Position numbers and translations under genes: made by a program. From positions 199,412-263,411 of the forward strand of contig NZ_FNFZ01000001.1 of NCBI RefSeq assembly GCF_900101015.1: a stretch of DNA of 64,000 bases. Reading direction: 5' to 3'. The notes beneath the pieces are model-generated. The model worked only from the letters and a program-made list of their open reading frames with translations, ran no database searches and was not told where the DNA came from. This stretch comes from Sarcina sp. DSM 11001 (GTDB taxonomy: Bacteria; Bacillota; Clostridia; Lachnospirales; Lachnospiraceae). Position 1 is the first letter of the stretch. Each line of letters starts with the position of its first letter. Positions 17,545-25,761 of this stretch are shown in pieces.

Positions 17545-17700
17545 CGCTCCGACACACCGAAGGTGTGTTGGATGCACCACGCGTGCGGTGCGGAAGATGT
17601 TCCCCTTGTCTTTACAAGACAAAGATAAGGAAAACCCGTAGATGTGAACCCATGTTGCGCATAGGCGCAAGATTCGAAAGCGAGTCTTGAACTTGGGAGG
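17545..17700. other. Hairpin-rich intergenic element
   Basis: Several short perfect hairpins follow one another: ACACACC/GGTGTGT (17552-17568), GCACC/GGTGC (17574-17591), TTGTCTT/AAGACAA (about 17606-17622), and AAGATTCG/CGAGTCTT (17669-17688, one mismatch). The style resembles the dispersed elements at 30764 and 45263 but I cannot align it to them. The last module resembles the hairpin at 35345-35364. Confidence 0.45.
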
Positions 17701-17796
17701 AGGCACTCTTGCTAATATATTTCTGCCATGATATTATTTTGAAGTTCAGGTACATGTAAATAAGGTACATTTCAGGATGCACAAGGAGTTTTACCG

Positions 17797-19476
17797 ATGA
17801 AAAGAGTGAAAATCACCGATAAAAGACAGAGTTTTGCCACCGACAGCAGAAGTTTTATGGAGGATTCCATAGAATTTATCCATACTTCCCTGAGCGAACT
17901 GGGGATTGCAGAGAAACTTGTTACCAAAACAGAGCTTCTGGCTGAAGAAATGATCGTTCAGATGATACAGCATGCCACCACAACGGACGCCGTCCTTTAC
18001 ATAAGGATCCGGCGGTTCCTGGGGGATACGAGCGTCAATTTCCACATGCAGGGCGATGAATTCAACCCTTTTGCCGACGCCGTGGAGACCGTCCGTCTGA
18101 CTGAAAAAGACGACAAGGACATGGAGGAAGCCATCCGTTCCATCGTGATGCGCTCCTTTGGGGAAAACTTCAAGTACCGCCATATAAACAACGCCAACTG
18201 GGTACGGATCCTGTCAGGCCAGGCAGACCAGTCAATGCTGGTGCTCACGCTGACGGCGCTGGTACTGGGACTGATCTTCGGCGCATTGGCAAAACTGGTT
18301 TTCCCGGAAGTCCTGACGACCGGTCTTTGCACGTATCTCCTGACCCCGGTGAAGACAATCTTCATGAATGCACTGAAAGTCATCATTGCTCCCGTTGTCT
18401 TTTTCTCAATCGTCACCTGCATATCGCAATTCAACAGCATTCTAGAGCTCGGGCGCCTGGGTGCCAAGGTGATGGGAATGTATCTGCTGACCACTGTGAT
18501 CGCCGTGTTTCTGGGAATCAGCATTACCCTTCTGGTGCAGCCGGGGGAGTGGGCATTCGCACTGTCCGGAAGTGTCCCGACTGCGGCAGTCACTGTGGAT
18601 ACAAGCGTTGATACCTCAATCCTTAACACCATTGTCAATATTGTACCTTCCAACTTCATTGCTCCATTTGTGCAATCGGACACGCTGCAGATTATATTCC
18701 TGGCCATTGTTTGTGGAGTGGCCGTGGGAATGATCGGTAAATATTCCAAGACGCTTAAGGATTTGTTTGAGGCTTGTAATTCCTTGTTTCTGACTATTAC
18801 CACGATGATCGCCCGGTTCATCCCGGCAGCAGTGTTCTGCTCTGTGTCACTGCTGGTGATTGAACTGGGAGGCAGCTCTCTGCTTTCGGTCCTGGGAGCA
18901 GGCTTGACACATGTTCTGATAACCCTTTGTATGCTCTGTGTCTATGGCATACTGGTCCTCGTGATGGCCCGCCTGAATCCTCTCACGTTTTTCCGTAAGA
19001 ACCGGGAAGGTATGCTGACGAGCTTCACGCTCTGCTCAAGCTCCGCGTCGATGCCCACCAATCTTCGTACATGCACGGACAAGCTCGGAATTTCCCCTAA
19101 AGTGTGCAACTTCTCCATTCCTCTCGGCGCCACCGTCAACATGGATGGAACCTGTATCTATCTGTGTGTTATGGGACTGTTTCTGGCAAGGGCATACGGC
19201 GTAAGTGTCTCGCCTTCCTCTTTGTTCTCGATTGCGGTGACAATCATACTGCTATCCCTCGGTGCGCCGGGCGTCCCGGGAGCTGCTCTGGTCTGCATGA
19301 GCGTTGTGCTGACGGCACTGAATGTTCCCGTTGAGGCCATCGGTCTGATCATCGCGATTGATCCCCTCCTGGATATGTTTATCACCATGTCTAACACGAC
19401 CGGTGACGTGATGGCTGCACTGGTTGTAGCCAAGGCAGAGAAGCTGCTTGACCTGGAAAAGTACCAGAGTCCGTAA
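17797..19476 (+). CDS. Dicarboxylate/amino-acid:cation symporter with an N-terminal GHKL-ATPase-like domain
   Basis: Residues from about 150 onward form a sodium- or proton-coupled DAACS symporter. The hairpin serine motif reads LCSSSASMPTN, the unwound transmembrane 7 motif NMDGTCIYLC, and the HP2-like segment LLSLGAPGVPGAALV. Normal family members begin close to the first membrane helix, but here about 145 soluble residues precede it. They contain ELLAEEMIVQMIQHA, like the N-box helix of RsbW-type ATPases with Gln at the usual Asn, and FHMQGDEFNPFAD at the place of the Asp-box. This suggests a degenerate GHKL domain sensing a nucleotide or a partner; the resemblance is my reading of motifs only. 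Confidence 0.85.
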   Translation: MKRVKITDKRQSFATDSRSFMEDSIEFIHTSLSELGIAEKLVTKTELLAEEMIVQMIQHATTTDAVLYIRIRRFLGDTSVNFHMQGDEFNPFADAVETVRLTEKDDKDMEEAIRSIVMRSFGENFKYRHINNANWVRILSGQADQSMLVLTLTALVLGLIFGALAKLVFPEVLTTGLCTYLLTPVKTIFMNALKVIIAPVVFFSIVTCISQFNSILELGRLGAKVMGMYLLTTVIAVFLGISITLLVQPGEWAFALSGSVPTAAVTVDTSVDTSILNTIVNIVPSNFIAPFVQSDTLQIIFLAIVCGVAVGMIGKYSKTLKDLFEACNSLFLTITTMIARFIPAAVFCSVSLLVIELGGSSLLSVLGAGLTHVLITLCMLCVYGILVLVMARLNPLTFFRKNREGMLTSFTLCSSSASMPTNLRTCTDKLGISPKVCNFSIPLGATVNMDGTCIYLCVMGLFLARAYGVSVSPSSLFSIAVTIILLSLGAPGVPGAALVCMSVVLTALNVPVEAIGLIIAIDPLLDMFITMSNTTGDVMAALVVAKAEKLLDLEKYQSP

Positions 19477-19605
19477 TACACCGATACGCGGGGTTTTCCA
19501 TAATCACTTCTCTGCTGCTTTCCATTCTGGCAGTCCTTCCGGTCTTTGTCTGCCGTGCAAACAACATTTTTATTTAAGAATCTTCTTTTTTTGACATTTG
19601 AGAAT

Positions 19606-19663
19606 GTGCAAAATGGCTCCATTTTCAAATTTGGAGCTATTTTGCACGTTTCTTATGTTTCTT
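19606..19663 (+). terminator. Terminator after the symporter
   Basis: A 16-position stem (GTGCAAAATGGCTCCA at 19606-19621 with 19632-19647, one mismatch) is followed by the T-rich GTTTCTTATGTTTCTT. Confidence 0.8.
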
Positions 19664-19678
19664 ATGTCAGGGTATTTC

Positions 19679-19706
19679 TTGACGGCTTGGAGTATAATGC
19701 TATAAT
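19679..19706 (+). promoter_or_regulatory. Promoter of the yicC-remA-gmk-rpoZ cluster
   Basis: TTGACG at 19679-19684 and TATAAT at 19701-19706 are 16 bp apart. A second TATAAT at 19693 lacks a matching -35. Confidence 0.75.
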
Positions 19707-19790
19707 GGTTACTGGTTTTATCTCTGCCCGCGGGCATGCGGACATCTTATTTGTGTGCCCTCAGGAGGCAGCCCCCCACAGGAGGTGCAG

Positions 19791-20669
19791 ATGGTCAGAA
19801 GTATGACAGGATACGGCAGGAGCGAATTTTCCGATGACTCCTGCAGGGTCGCGGTTGAGATCAAGTCAGTCAACAACAGATACCTGGACATCAATATCAA
19901 GATGCCGAGACAGCTCAATCAGCTCGAAGCGCAGATCCGCAAAGAACTGAAAAAATATATGCAGCGGGGTAAGGTGGATGTTTTCATCTCCTATGAAGAC
20001 CTGACGGAAGCCAACAAGACAGTCATGTACAATTCCCGCATTGCGCAGGAATACTGGAAGCATTTTTCTGAGATGGCAGATCAGTTCGGGATCAGAAACG
20101 ATATTACTGTTTCCTCCCTGTCCCGTTTTCCGGATGTCTTTTCCATGGAAGAGGAACCCGCCGATCCCGAAGGAATCTGGGATGTCCTGCTCAGGGTTCT
20201 CACAGAAGCCGTGAAGATGTTTGACGAGGCGAGGATCCGTGAAGGGGAATTCCTCAGAAAAGATATGATCGCCAAGCTGGATGAAATGTGCGGTTATGTC
20301 GACTGTATTTCTCAGAAAGCGCCGGAGCTCATCGAGCGGTACCGGACTTCCCTGAGGGAAAAGGTCGCCGAGCTTCTGGCCGGTTCCGGCATCGATGAAT
20401 CAAGGATCGCCCAGGAGGTCACGATCTATGCGGATAAGGTCTGTGTGGATGAAGAGCTGGTGAGGCTGAGCAGCCACATCGAGGCGACGCGCCACGAGCT
20501 TTCCAAGAGCGGAAGCATCGGGCGGAAGCTTGATTTCATCGCCCAGGAGATGAACAGAGAATCCAATACCATTCTCTCCAAATCCGATGACCGCGAGGTC
20601 TCCGATCACGCGATCGAACTCAAGACGTCAGTGGAAAAGATCCGCGAGCAGGTCCAGAACATAGAATAA
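19791..20669 (+). CDS. yicC: YicC-family endoribonuclease
   Basis: YicC-family proteins are cytoplasmic endoribonucleases; the E. coli member helps degrade the RyhB small RNA. The N-terminal MVRSMTGYGRSEF is the family hallmark. The C-terminal domain carries EELVRLSSHIEATR and the Gly/Arg-containing GRKLDFIAQEMNRESNTILSKS. The start at 19791 follows AGGAGG by 5 bases and gives 292 residues, the usual length. An upstream in-frame ATG at 19755 would add 12 residues outside the family alignment. It heads the conserved yicC-remA-gmk-rpoZ order. Confidence 0.95.
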   Translation: MVRSMTGYGRSEFSDDSCRVAVEIKSVNNRYLDINIKMPRQLNQLEAQIRKELKKYMQRGKVDVFISYEDLTEANKTVMYNSRIAQEYWKHFSEMADQFGIRNDITVSSLSRFPDVFSMEEEPADPEGIWDVLLRVLTEAVKMFDEARIREGEFLRKDMIAKLDEMCGYVDCISQKAPELIERYRTSLREKVAELLAGSGIDESRIAQEVTIYADKVCVDEELVRLSSHIEATRHELSKSGSIGRKLDFIAQEMNRESNTILSKSDDREVSDHAIELKTSVEKIREQVQNIE

Positions 20670-20743
20670 TATAGAACATAATCTGGGATCTGTTATAGAA
20701 TAAGGATATTATATAATAAGGAACAGAAGCGGCAGGAAAAAGT

Positions 20744-21061
20744 ATGACCGGTAACAGGCTGATCCATGTCGGATTCGGAAATATCGTGAACGCGGAAAAG
20801 ATCATCGCGATCGTGAGCCCGGAGTCGGCTCCGGTCCGCCGCCTGGTTTCACAGGCCAAAAATGACGGGCGGACGATCGATGCCACTCAGGGGAGAAAGA
20901 CGAAATCTGTCATTGTTATGGAAAATGACAGGATCGTCCTGTCCGCTCTCCTGCCTGAAACGATCCGGGGCAGAGCCATGTCGGAAGACGACGGCGATGA
21001 GACTCAGGGATCGGGTCAGAGTCCTGCAGCCAAAGATCCGGCAGAGACAGATACCGATTAG
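20744..21061 (+). CDS. remA: RemA-family extracellular matrix regulator (DUF370)
   Basis: RemA is a small DNA-binding protein that in Bacillus activates biofilm-matrix and osmoprotection genes. Residues 1-78 match closely: LIHVGFGNIVNAEKIIAIVSPESAP, then DATQGRKTKSVIVM and LSALLPETI. The family is normally about 85-90 residues; this one has 105 because of an acidic disordered tail (EDDGDETQGSGQ and onward) whose last codons are part of a 41-bp repeat. It sits between yicC and gmk, its usual place in Firmicutes. Confidence 0.93.
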   Translation: MTGNRLIHVGFGNIVNAEKIIAIVSPESAPVRRLVSQAKNDGRTIDATQGRKTKSVIVMENDRIVLSALLPETIRGRAMSEDDGDETQGSGQSPAAKDPAETDTD

Positions 21062-21168
21062 ACAGGCACTGCACAGACGCAGCATAGACAGATACCGAAC
21101 AGGCAGACACTGTGCAGATGCGGCAGAGACAGGTATCGTATTGGCAGACACTGCACAGATGCGGCAGA
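21046..21168. repeat. 41-bp tandem repeat spanning the remA stop codon
   Basis: Three exact-length units lie at 21046-21086, 21087-21127 and 21128-21168, each starting GACAGATACC or GACAGGTATC. The first holds the remA TAG, the last ends 18 bp before the gmk ATG. Confidence 0.92.
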
Positions 21169-21186
21169 ACAGATGAGGCAGTAAGT

Positions 21187-21900
21187 ATGGAAGGAAAACT
21201 GGTTGTGATCTCCGGCTTCAGCGGAGCAGGCAAGGGAACAGTAGTTCGCAGGCTCATGGAGGAGTACGGCGATTATGTGCTTTCAATCTCCATGACCACC
21301 AGGCAGCCCAGAAGCGGTGAGCGGAACGGTGTGGAATACCATTTTGTCACAAATGAAGAATTCGAAGACCTGGTCCGTCAGGAAGGTTTTCTCGAACATG
21401 CCGGATATGTAAATCATTACTACGGCACTCCCCGTGCTTTTGCGGAGCAGAATATGAATGCGGGCAGAGATGTCCTGCTCGAGATCGAAGTGCAGGGTGC
21501 CATGCAGATCCGGAAGCGTTTTCCTGAGGCGGTCCTTATTTTTGTTTCTCCAAGGAATGCGCAAGAGCTGGAGAGGAGACTGGTCGGAAGAGGGACGGAC
21601 AGTGCGGAAACTGTGACGAAAAGACTTCGGCAGGCTCTGCAGGAGATTTCCTCTGTCCCCGAGTATCCCTTCCTGGTGTTTAATGACGAAGTAGAGACCT
21701 GTGCGTCCGATATCAACTCTCTGATCAGGGGAGACAGGGGAGCCTGTCAGACCGGGGCAGGAGCCCGGGCAGACGTCGGTGCCGCTGCCCTTTCCGGAGG
21801 GAGGATCCTCACATCCCGGGAAAACAAGGAGGCGTTCTCTGAAAGATTTGAAGAAGAACTCAATCAGGTGCTGGCCAGGAGAGATAACCAGGAGAAATAA
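21187..21900 (+). CDS. gmk: Guanylate kinase
   Basis: Gmk phosphorylates GMP to GDP with ATP. The P-loop is SGFSGAGKGT at residues 9-18, followed by the GMP-binding TTRQPRSGERNGVEYHFV and YGTPRAF, and the lid EIEVQGAMQIRKRFPEAVLIF. The protein is 237 residues against about 200-210 in the family. The excess is an inserted Gly/Ala-rich segment near residues 182-205 (ACQTGAGARADVGAAALSGG) before the last helix, away from the active site. I start at ATG 21187; the frame extends upstream through the repeat but that is not Gmk-like. Confidence 0.95.
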   Translation: MEGKLVVISGFSGAGKGTVVRRLMEEYGDYVLSISMTTRQPRSGERNGVEYHFVTNEEFEDLVRQEGFLEHAGYVNHYYGTPRAFAEQNMNAGRDVLLEIEVQGAMQIRKRFPEAVLIFVSPRNAQELERRLVGRGTDSAETVTKRLRQALQEISSVPEYPFLVFNDEVETCASDINSLIRGDRGACQTGAGARADVGAAALSGGRILTSRENKEAFSERFEEELNQVLARRDNQEK

Positions 21901-22055
21901 TAGACGAGAATATTAAGAGAAAAAATCAGAGAGAAAAAATAAGAAAGAAAAATTATAATAGAAAAAAAGAAAGAAAAAGTAAGAAAAAATAACCAGGGGT
22001 ACATCTGTTATCCTGTTTTTAAGACACGAAAATCGTTTCAGAAAGGAAAATGTTT

Positions 22056-22649
22056 ATGATTCATCCGTCCTATGTGGATCTTATGGAAGTTGTCAACAAA
22101 GATGTCGAAGAGGGAGAGACTCCTGTCATCAACAGCCGCTATTCCATCGTGATGGCTACTGCAAAACGTGCCCGCCAGATCGTGGACGGGGACGAGCCTC
22201 TTGTCAAGGTCTCCAGAGGAGAAAAGCCTCTTTCGATCGCGGTCGATGAGCTTAACCAGGGCGAGATCCGTATTCTTGCGGAGGACGAGGTCGAAGAGGA
22301 GTATATCCTGCCCGGCAGTGAAGAAGTGATCGGAGAGGAAGGGGAAGAATTCGGAGAAGAAGACGCCGTTGAAGTTTCCGAATCCGAAGAGCCTGCAGCT
22401 GAAGCACAGGTGTTTTCTGACGAAATTTCTGCTGTTGATGATTCTGCTGAGGAGGCCTCTGTTCTTTCCCTGCGGGAAGCAGAGGATTCTGTAGAGGAGA
22501 AGCTGCCGGCGGAGGAGCCTGTTGAGGAGGAACTGCTGGAAGAAGAACCCGTAGAGGAAGTCCTTTTAGAGGAAGAGCCCATCGGCGGAGTCCTGTCAGA
22601 AACTGCCGGAGAGGAAATTTCAGCGGAAGAAGCCGGGGCTGAGGCATGA
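22056..22649 (+). CDS. rpoZ: RNA polymerase omega subunit with a long acidic C-terminal extension
   Basis: The omega subunit helps assemble RNA polymerase by holding the β' subunit. Residues 1-70 are ordinary omega: MIHPSYVDLM, NSRYSIVMATAKRARQI and KPLSIAVDELNQGEIRI. After that comes an acidic region of about 125 residues, dominated by Glu with imperfect EEPVEE and LLEEEP repeats. Omega is usually 65-110 residues; this is 197. ATG 22056 is 8 bases from AAAGGA; ATG 22050, two codons upstream, is too close to it. The stop overlaps the rimO start (ATGA). Confidence 0.93.
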   Translation: MIHPSYVDLMEVVNKDVEEGETPVINSRYSIVMATAKRARQIVDGDEPLVKVSRGEKPLSIAVDELNQGEIRILAEDEVEEEYILPGSEEVIGEEGEEFGEEDAVEVSESEEPAAEAQVFSDEISAVDDSAEEASVLSLREAEDSVEEKLPAEEPVEEELLEEEPVEEVLLEEEPIGGVLSETAGEEISAEEAGAEA

Positions 22650-23986
22650 AGATCCTGTTTGTTTCTCTGGGATGTGATAAAAACCTGATCGATTCCGAAG
22701 AGATGCTCGGCGACCTGATGAAAGAAGGGTTTGAATTTACTGACGATGAAGAGGAAGCGGAAGCTGCCGTTGTCAATACCTGCTGTTTCATCAATGACGC
22801 GAAAAAAGAGAGCATAGAGAGTATCCTGGAACTGGCGGAAAGACGGACTGCGGGGCAGCTCAAAGCCCTGATCGTCACTGGCTGCCTGGCCCAGCGTTAC
22901 AGTGAGGATATCCTCAGGGAGATTCCGGAGGTGGATGCTGTCATCGGGACGACCGCTCAGGGAACGTTGACAGAGACGCTCCGGACAGTTTTGAAAAGCG
23001 GTAAGATACAGGGGCAGGAAGCGATCCGCCTGGAGGATCTGCGCAGAAAGCCGCGCGTTGGCGCGGACCGTGTGCTGACTACGGCAAACGGGTCCGGATA
23101 TCTGCGCCTGGCGGAAGGCTGCAATAAGCACTGCACCTACTGTGTGATCCCTTCCATCCGCGGTCCCTACAGGAGCGTTCCCATGGAGGAGATCCTGAGG
23201 ACGGCGGGGGAGCTCGCCGGACAGGGTGTCCGGGAGCTGATCCTGGTCGCCCAGGAGACAACGGTCTATGGGACAGACCTGTACGGAAAGAAGATGCTGT
23301 CAGAGCTCCTGCACGAACTGGCAAAGATCGAAGGGATCGAATGGATCCGGCTTCTGTACTGTTACCCTGAAGAAGTCACCGGGGAACTGATCCGGACGAT
23401 CAAAGAGGAACCCAAGGTCCTGCACTATATTGATATGCCGGTCCAGCATGCTTCGGATGAGATCCTGAAAAAGATGGGGCGCCGGACCGACCGGAAGCAG
23501 CTCGAGGAGGTCATTGCCCTTCTCCGCGTCGAGATCCCGGACATCTGTATCAGGACGACACTGATCACAGGCTTTCCCGGGGAGACGGAAAAGGATCACC
23601 GCACGCTCAAGAGCTTTGTGCGCCGGATGAAATTTGACCGGCTCGGTGTATTTGCCTATTCCCGGGAGGAGGGAACGCCTGCCGCGAAAATGCAGGGACA
23701 GATCCCCGCGCCTGTCAAAAAGAAACGTCTGCGGGAACTGATGCTCCTGCAGCAGGAGATCGCCTTTAAAAAAGCCCGCCGCATGAAAGGCCGGACAGTC
23801 CGGGCAATCGTGGAAGGCAGGATCGCGGGAGAGGATGTCTATACAGCCCGCACCTATATGGATGCGCCCGGTGTGGACGGAACCCTGTTCATTGAGACAC
23901 AGAGGGAACTGATGACCGGGGACATGATCGATGTCCGTATCACCGGCTCGGATCAATATGACCTGATCGGCCTTCCGGCTGATTGA
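22646..23986 (+). CDS. rimO: Ribosomal protein S12 methylthiotransferase RimO
   Basis: RimO is a radical-SAM enzyme that methylthiolates Asp of ribosomal protein S12. It has three parts. The N-terminal UPF0004 domain binds the auxiliary Fe-S cluster (SLGCDKNLIDSE, NTCCFINDAK and the later VTGCLAQRY Cys). The radical-SAM core contains GCNKHCTYCVIPSIRGPYRS. A C-terminal TRAM domain follows from about residue 380. It has 446 residues, normal for RimO, and the IRGPYRS context favours RimO over MiaB. It is translationally coupled to rpoZ. Confidence 0.95.
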   Translation: MKILFVSLGCDKNLIDSEEMLGDLMKEGFEFTDDEEEAEAAVVNTCCFINDAKKESIESILELAERRTAGQLKALIVTGCLAQRYSEDILREIPEVDAVIGTTAQGTLTETLRTVLKSGKIQGQEAIRLEDLRRKPRVGADRVLTTANGSGYLRLAEGCNKHCTYCVIPSIRGPYRSVPMEEILRTAGELAGQGVRELILVAQETTVYGTDLYGKKMLSELLHELAKIEGIEWIRLLYCYPEEVTGELIRTIKEEPKVLHYIDMPVQHASDEILKKMGRRTDRKQLEEVIALLRVEIPDICIRTTLITGFPGETEKDHRTLKSFVRRMKFDRLGVFAYSREEGTPAAKMQGQIPAPVKKKRLRELMLLQQEIAFKKARRMKGRTVRAIVEGRIAGEDVYTARTYMDAPGVDGTLFIETQRELMTGDMIDVRITGSDQYDLIGLPAD

Positions 23987-24077
23987 GGAGCTCATTGTCT
24001 GACTGAGGGATTTTTTTTTGATCGAGAATTATTATATGATTGAGGAGCTTTTCGTTGGATTGAGGAGCTTTTTGTCT
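23981..24077. repeat. ~20-bp degenerate tandem repeat spanning the rimO stop codon
   Basis: Five units of 18-20 bp start GATTGAGGAGCT, GACTGAGGGATT, GATCGAGAAT, GATTGAGGAGCT and GATTGAGGAGCT (23981, 24001, 24020, 24038, 24058). The TGA of rimO is in the first. Confidence 0.75.
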
Positions 24078-24102
24078 GTTGTGTAAAAGGGAGGTAATAG
24101 TA

Positions 24103-24645
24103 ATGAATCTGCCCAATAAACTGACTGTGCTGCGAGTGATCCTGGTGCCCTTTTTTGTGGCATTTCTGCTGCTTTCAAAATCATCGGAATCCTTGAAATG
24201 GATCGCGCTGATCCTTTTTATCGCAGCCTCTCTGACAGACCTTCTGGATGGTAAGATCGCACGAAAATACAATCTTGTCACGACATTTGGGAAATTTATG
24301 GATCCCCTGGCGGACAAGGTCCTGACGATCTCCGGTATGATCTGCCTGATCGAGTTGGGGCGTATCCCCTCCTGGATCGTTGTGATCATCGTCGCCAGAG
24401 AGTTCATTATCAGCGGCTTCAGACTGATCGCGACAGAGCACGGGATCGTCATTGCGGCCAACTATTGGGGAAAATGGAAGACCACCTTCCAGATGATCAT
24501 GATCATCCTCATGATCGTCAATCTGCCTGCCCTCGCCATGGTCACACAGATCGTCATGTGGATTGCTCTTGCCCTTACAATCATTTCCCTGATCACCTAT
24601 ATCCAGCAGAATATGGATGTGGTCAGGACCATGGAACTGAAGTAA
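24103..24645 (+). CDS. pgsA: CDP-diacylglycerol-glycerol-3-phosphate 3-phosphatidyltransferase
   Basis: PgsA makes phosphatidylglycerol phosphate, the first committed step to phosphatidylglycerol and cardiolipin. The CDP-alcohol phosphotransferase motif is present as TDLLDGKIARKYNLVTTFGKFMDPLADK, with the DG...AR...G...D...D spacing of metal-binding residues around positions 46-70. It is a 180-residue membrane protein with several helices. ATG 24103 follows AAGGGAGGT by 7 bases; an upstream in-frame start at 24079 is not needed. Confidence 0.95.
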   Translation: MNLPNKLTVLRVILVPFFVAFLLLSKSSESLKWIALILFIAASLTDLLDGKIARKYNLVTTFGKFMDPLADKVLTISGMICLIELGRIPSWIVVIIVAREFIISGFRLIATEHGIVIAANYWGKWKTTFQMIMIILMIVNLPALAMVTQIVMWIALALTIISLITYIQQNMDVVRTMELK

Positions 24646-24653
24646 ATCAGATA

Positions 24654-24823
24654 ATCTGCCGGAGATTTGAAACAGACCGGGAATGGAACCTGCCGGAGAT
24701 TTGAAACAGACCAGAAATTGAATCTGCCAAAGATTTGGAACAGACCGGGAACAGAACCTGCCAGAGATTTGAAACAGACCGGGAATTGAGTCTGCCAAAG
24801 ATTTGTGACAAATCGGGAATGGG
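24654..24823. repeat. 34-bp tandem array, five units, between pgsA and thiN
   Basis: Exact 34-bp units start at 24654, 24688, 24722, 24756 and 24790, with a partial sixth after 24823. The core is CTGCCGGAGATTTGAAACAG. Units 2 and 4 resemble each other, as do 3 and 5, suggesting amplification of a 68-bp dimer. Confidence 0.95.
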
Positions 24824-24874
24824 ACCTGCCGAAATTCAGGTGTGTGACCGGATTGAGCGCGGCATGAAGAAAAC

Positions 24875-25627
24875 ATGAAAAAGACTTGCAGTATAGCCCC
24901 GCGGGCGATCCTGATGTGCGCGGGTGAATATGAAAAAATGGAGATCCTCCGCCGGGCGGAGGATCTTGTCATAGCGGTGGACGGCGGACTGCCCCGTCTC
25001 CTCGCCCAGGGGATCGAGCCGGACCTGATCCTGGGGGATTTTGATTCCCTGGGAGAAGACCTCTTTCCTCTCCTGGAAAAACTGGAGAGATGCGGGAGAA
25101 AAAAGGTCCTGCGCCTGCCCCGGGAAAAGGATGACACCGACACGATCTACGCTGCCAGGCTGTGCCTGGAGCAGGGATACAGGGACTTCCTGATCTATGG
25201 AGCCCTGGGAGGGCGGCTGGATCACACGATGGCAAATATCCAGACCCTTGCCTGGCTGAGGGAAAGAGACGCCCGGGCCTACCTGGTCGGGAAGACAACG
25301 CTGGTCAGTGTGCTCAGCAGCGAGAAAGTCACCTTTCCGGAGAACTTTGAAGGGATCTTTTCCCTTTTGGCCCTGGACAGCAGAGTGACGGGAGTCACAC
25401 TGGAGGGGATGAAATATCCCCTGCAGGATGGAGAGCTCACTAATTCTTTCCCCCTTGGGGTAAGCAATGAAATTTCATCTGAAATTTCGTACACACTGAG
25501 GGCATCTGTGACCGTCAGGGTAGGCAAAGCCCTGATGATCCTGACAAGAACCCGCGGGGACTTTTCCTCTTTTGATCCTTTGATGATCGAAAGGCAGCCG
25601 CTGACGGTCCGGTCAGAAGGATGCTGA
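24875..25627 (+). CDS. thiN: Thiamine diphosphokinase
   Basis: ThiN transfers pyrophosphate from ATP to thiamine, giving thiamine diphosphate directly. The catalytic domain has VIAVDGGLPRLLAQGI, LILGDFDSLGED, PREKDDTDTIYA and GGRLDHTMANI, the acidic motifs that bind metal and ATP, within residues 30-125. The C-terminal β-domain ends with TRTRGDFSSF-like sequence. It has 250 residues, slightly longer than the usual 210-220. I see no TPP riboswitch upstream; the leader is a tandem repeat. Confidence 0.93.
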   Translation: MKKTCSIAPRAILMCAGEYEKMEILRRAEDLVIAVDGGLPRLLAQGIEPDLILGDFDSLGEDLFPLLEKLERCGRKKVLRLPREKDDTDTIYAARLCLEQGYRDFLIYGALGGRLDHTMANIQTLAWLRERDARAYLVGKTTLVSVLSSEKVTFPENFEGIFSLLALDSRVTGVTLEGMKYPLQDGELTNSFPLGVSNEISSEISYTLRASVTVRVGKALMILTRTRGDFSSFDPLMIERQPLTVRSEGC

Positions 25628-25691
25628 ATACAGAAAAAATACTGTGTATAGAGAATACTGAATACAGAAAAATACTGAATACAGAAAAATA
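25624..25691. repeat. 16-18-bp tandem repeat spanning the thiN stop codon
   Basis: Four units of the type CTGAATACAGAAAAATA lie at 25624, 25642, 25658 and 25675, and a partial fifth runs into the terminator stem. The thiN TGA is in the first unit. Confidence 0.85.
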
Positions 25692-25694
25692 CTG

Positions 25695-25746
25695 AAAAAA
25701 CCCCTTTCCGGGCGGCTGTGACAGCAGCCTTCCGGAAAGGGGTTTT
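25695..25746. terminator. Bidirectional terminator between thiN and glnN
   Basis: AAAACCCCTTTCCGG (25697-25711) pairs perfectly with 25732-25746, with an inner GGCTG/CAGCC stem. A-runs and T-runs on the two sides let it serve both convergent genes. Confidence 0.92.
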
Positions 25747-25761
25747 GTATTTGCAGTTGGC

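Noticed and set aside
24654-24823. Possible CRISPR array
   Set aside because: The 34-bp units are directly adjacent with no spacers, and no cas genes are present. The same applies to the other arrays.
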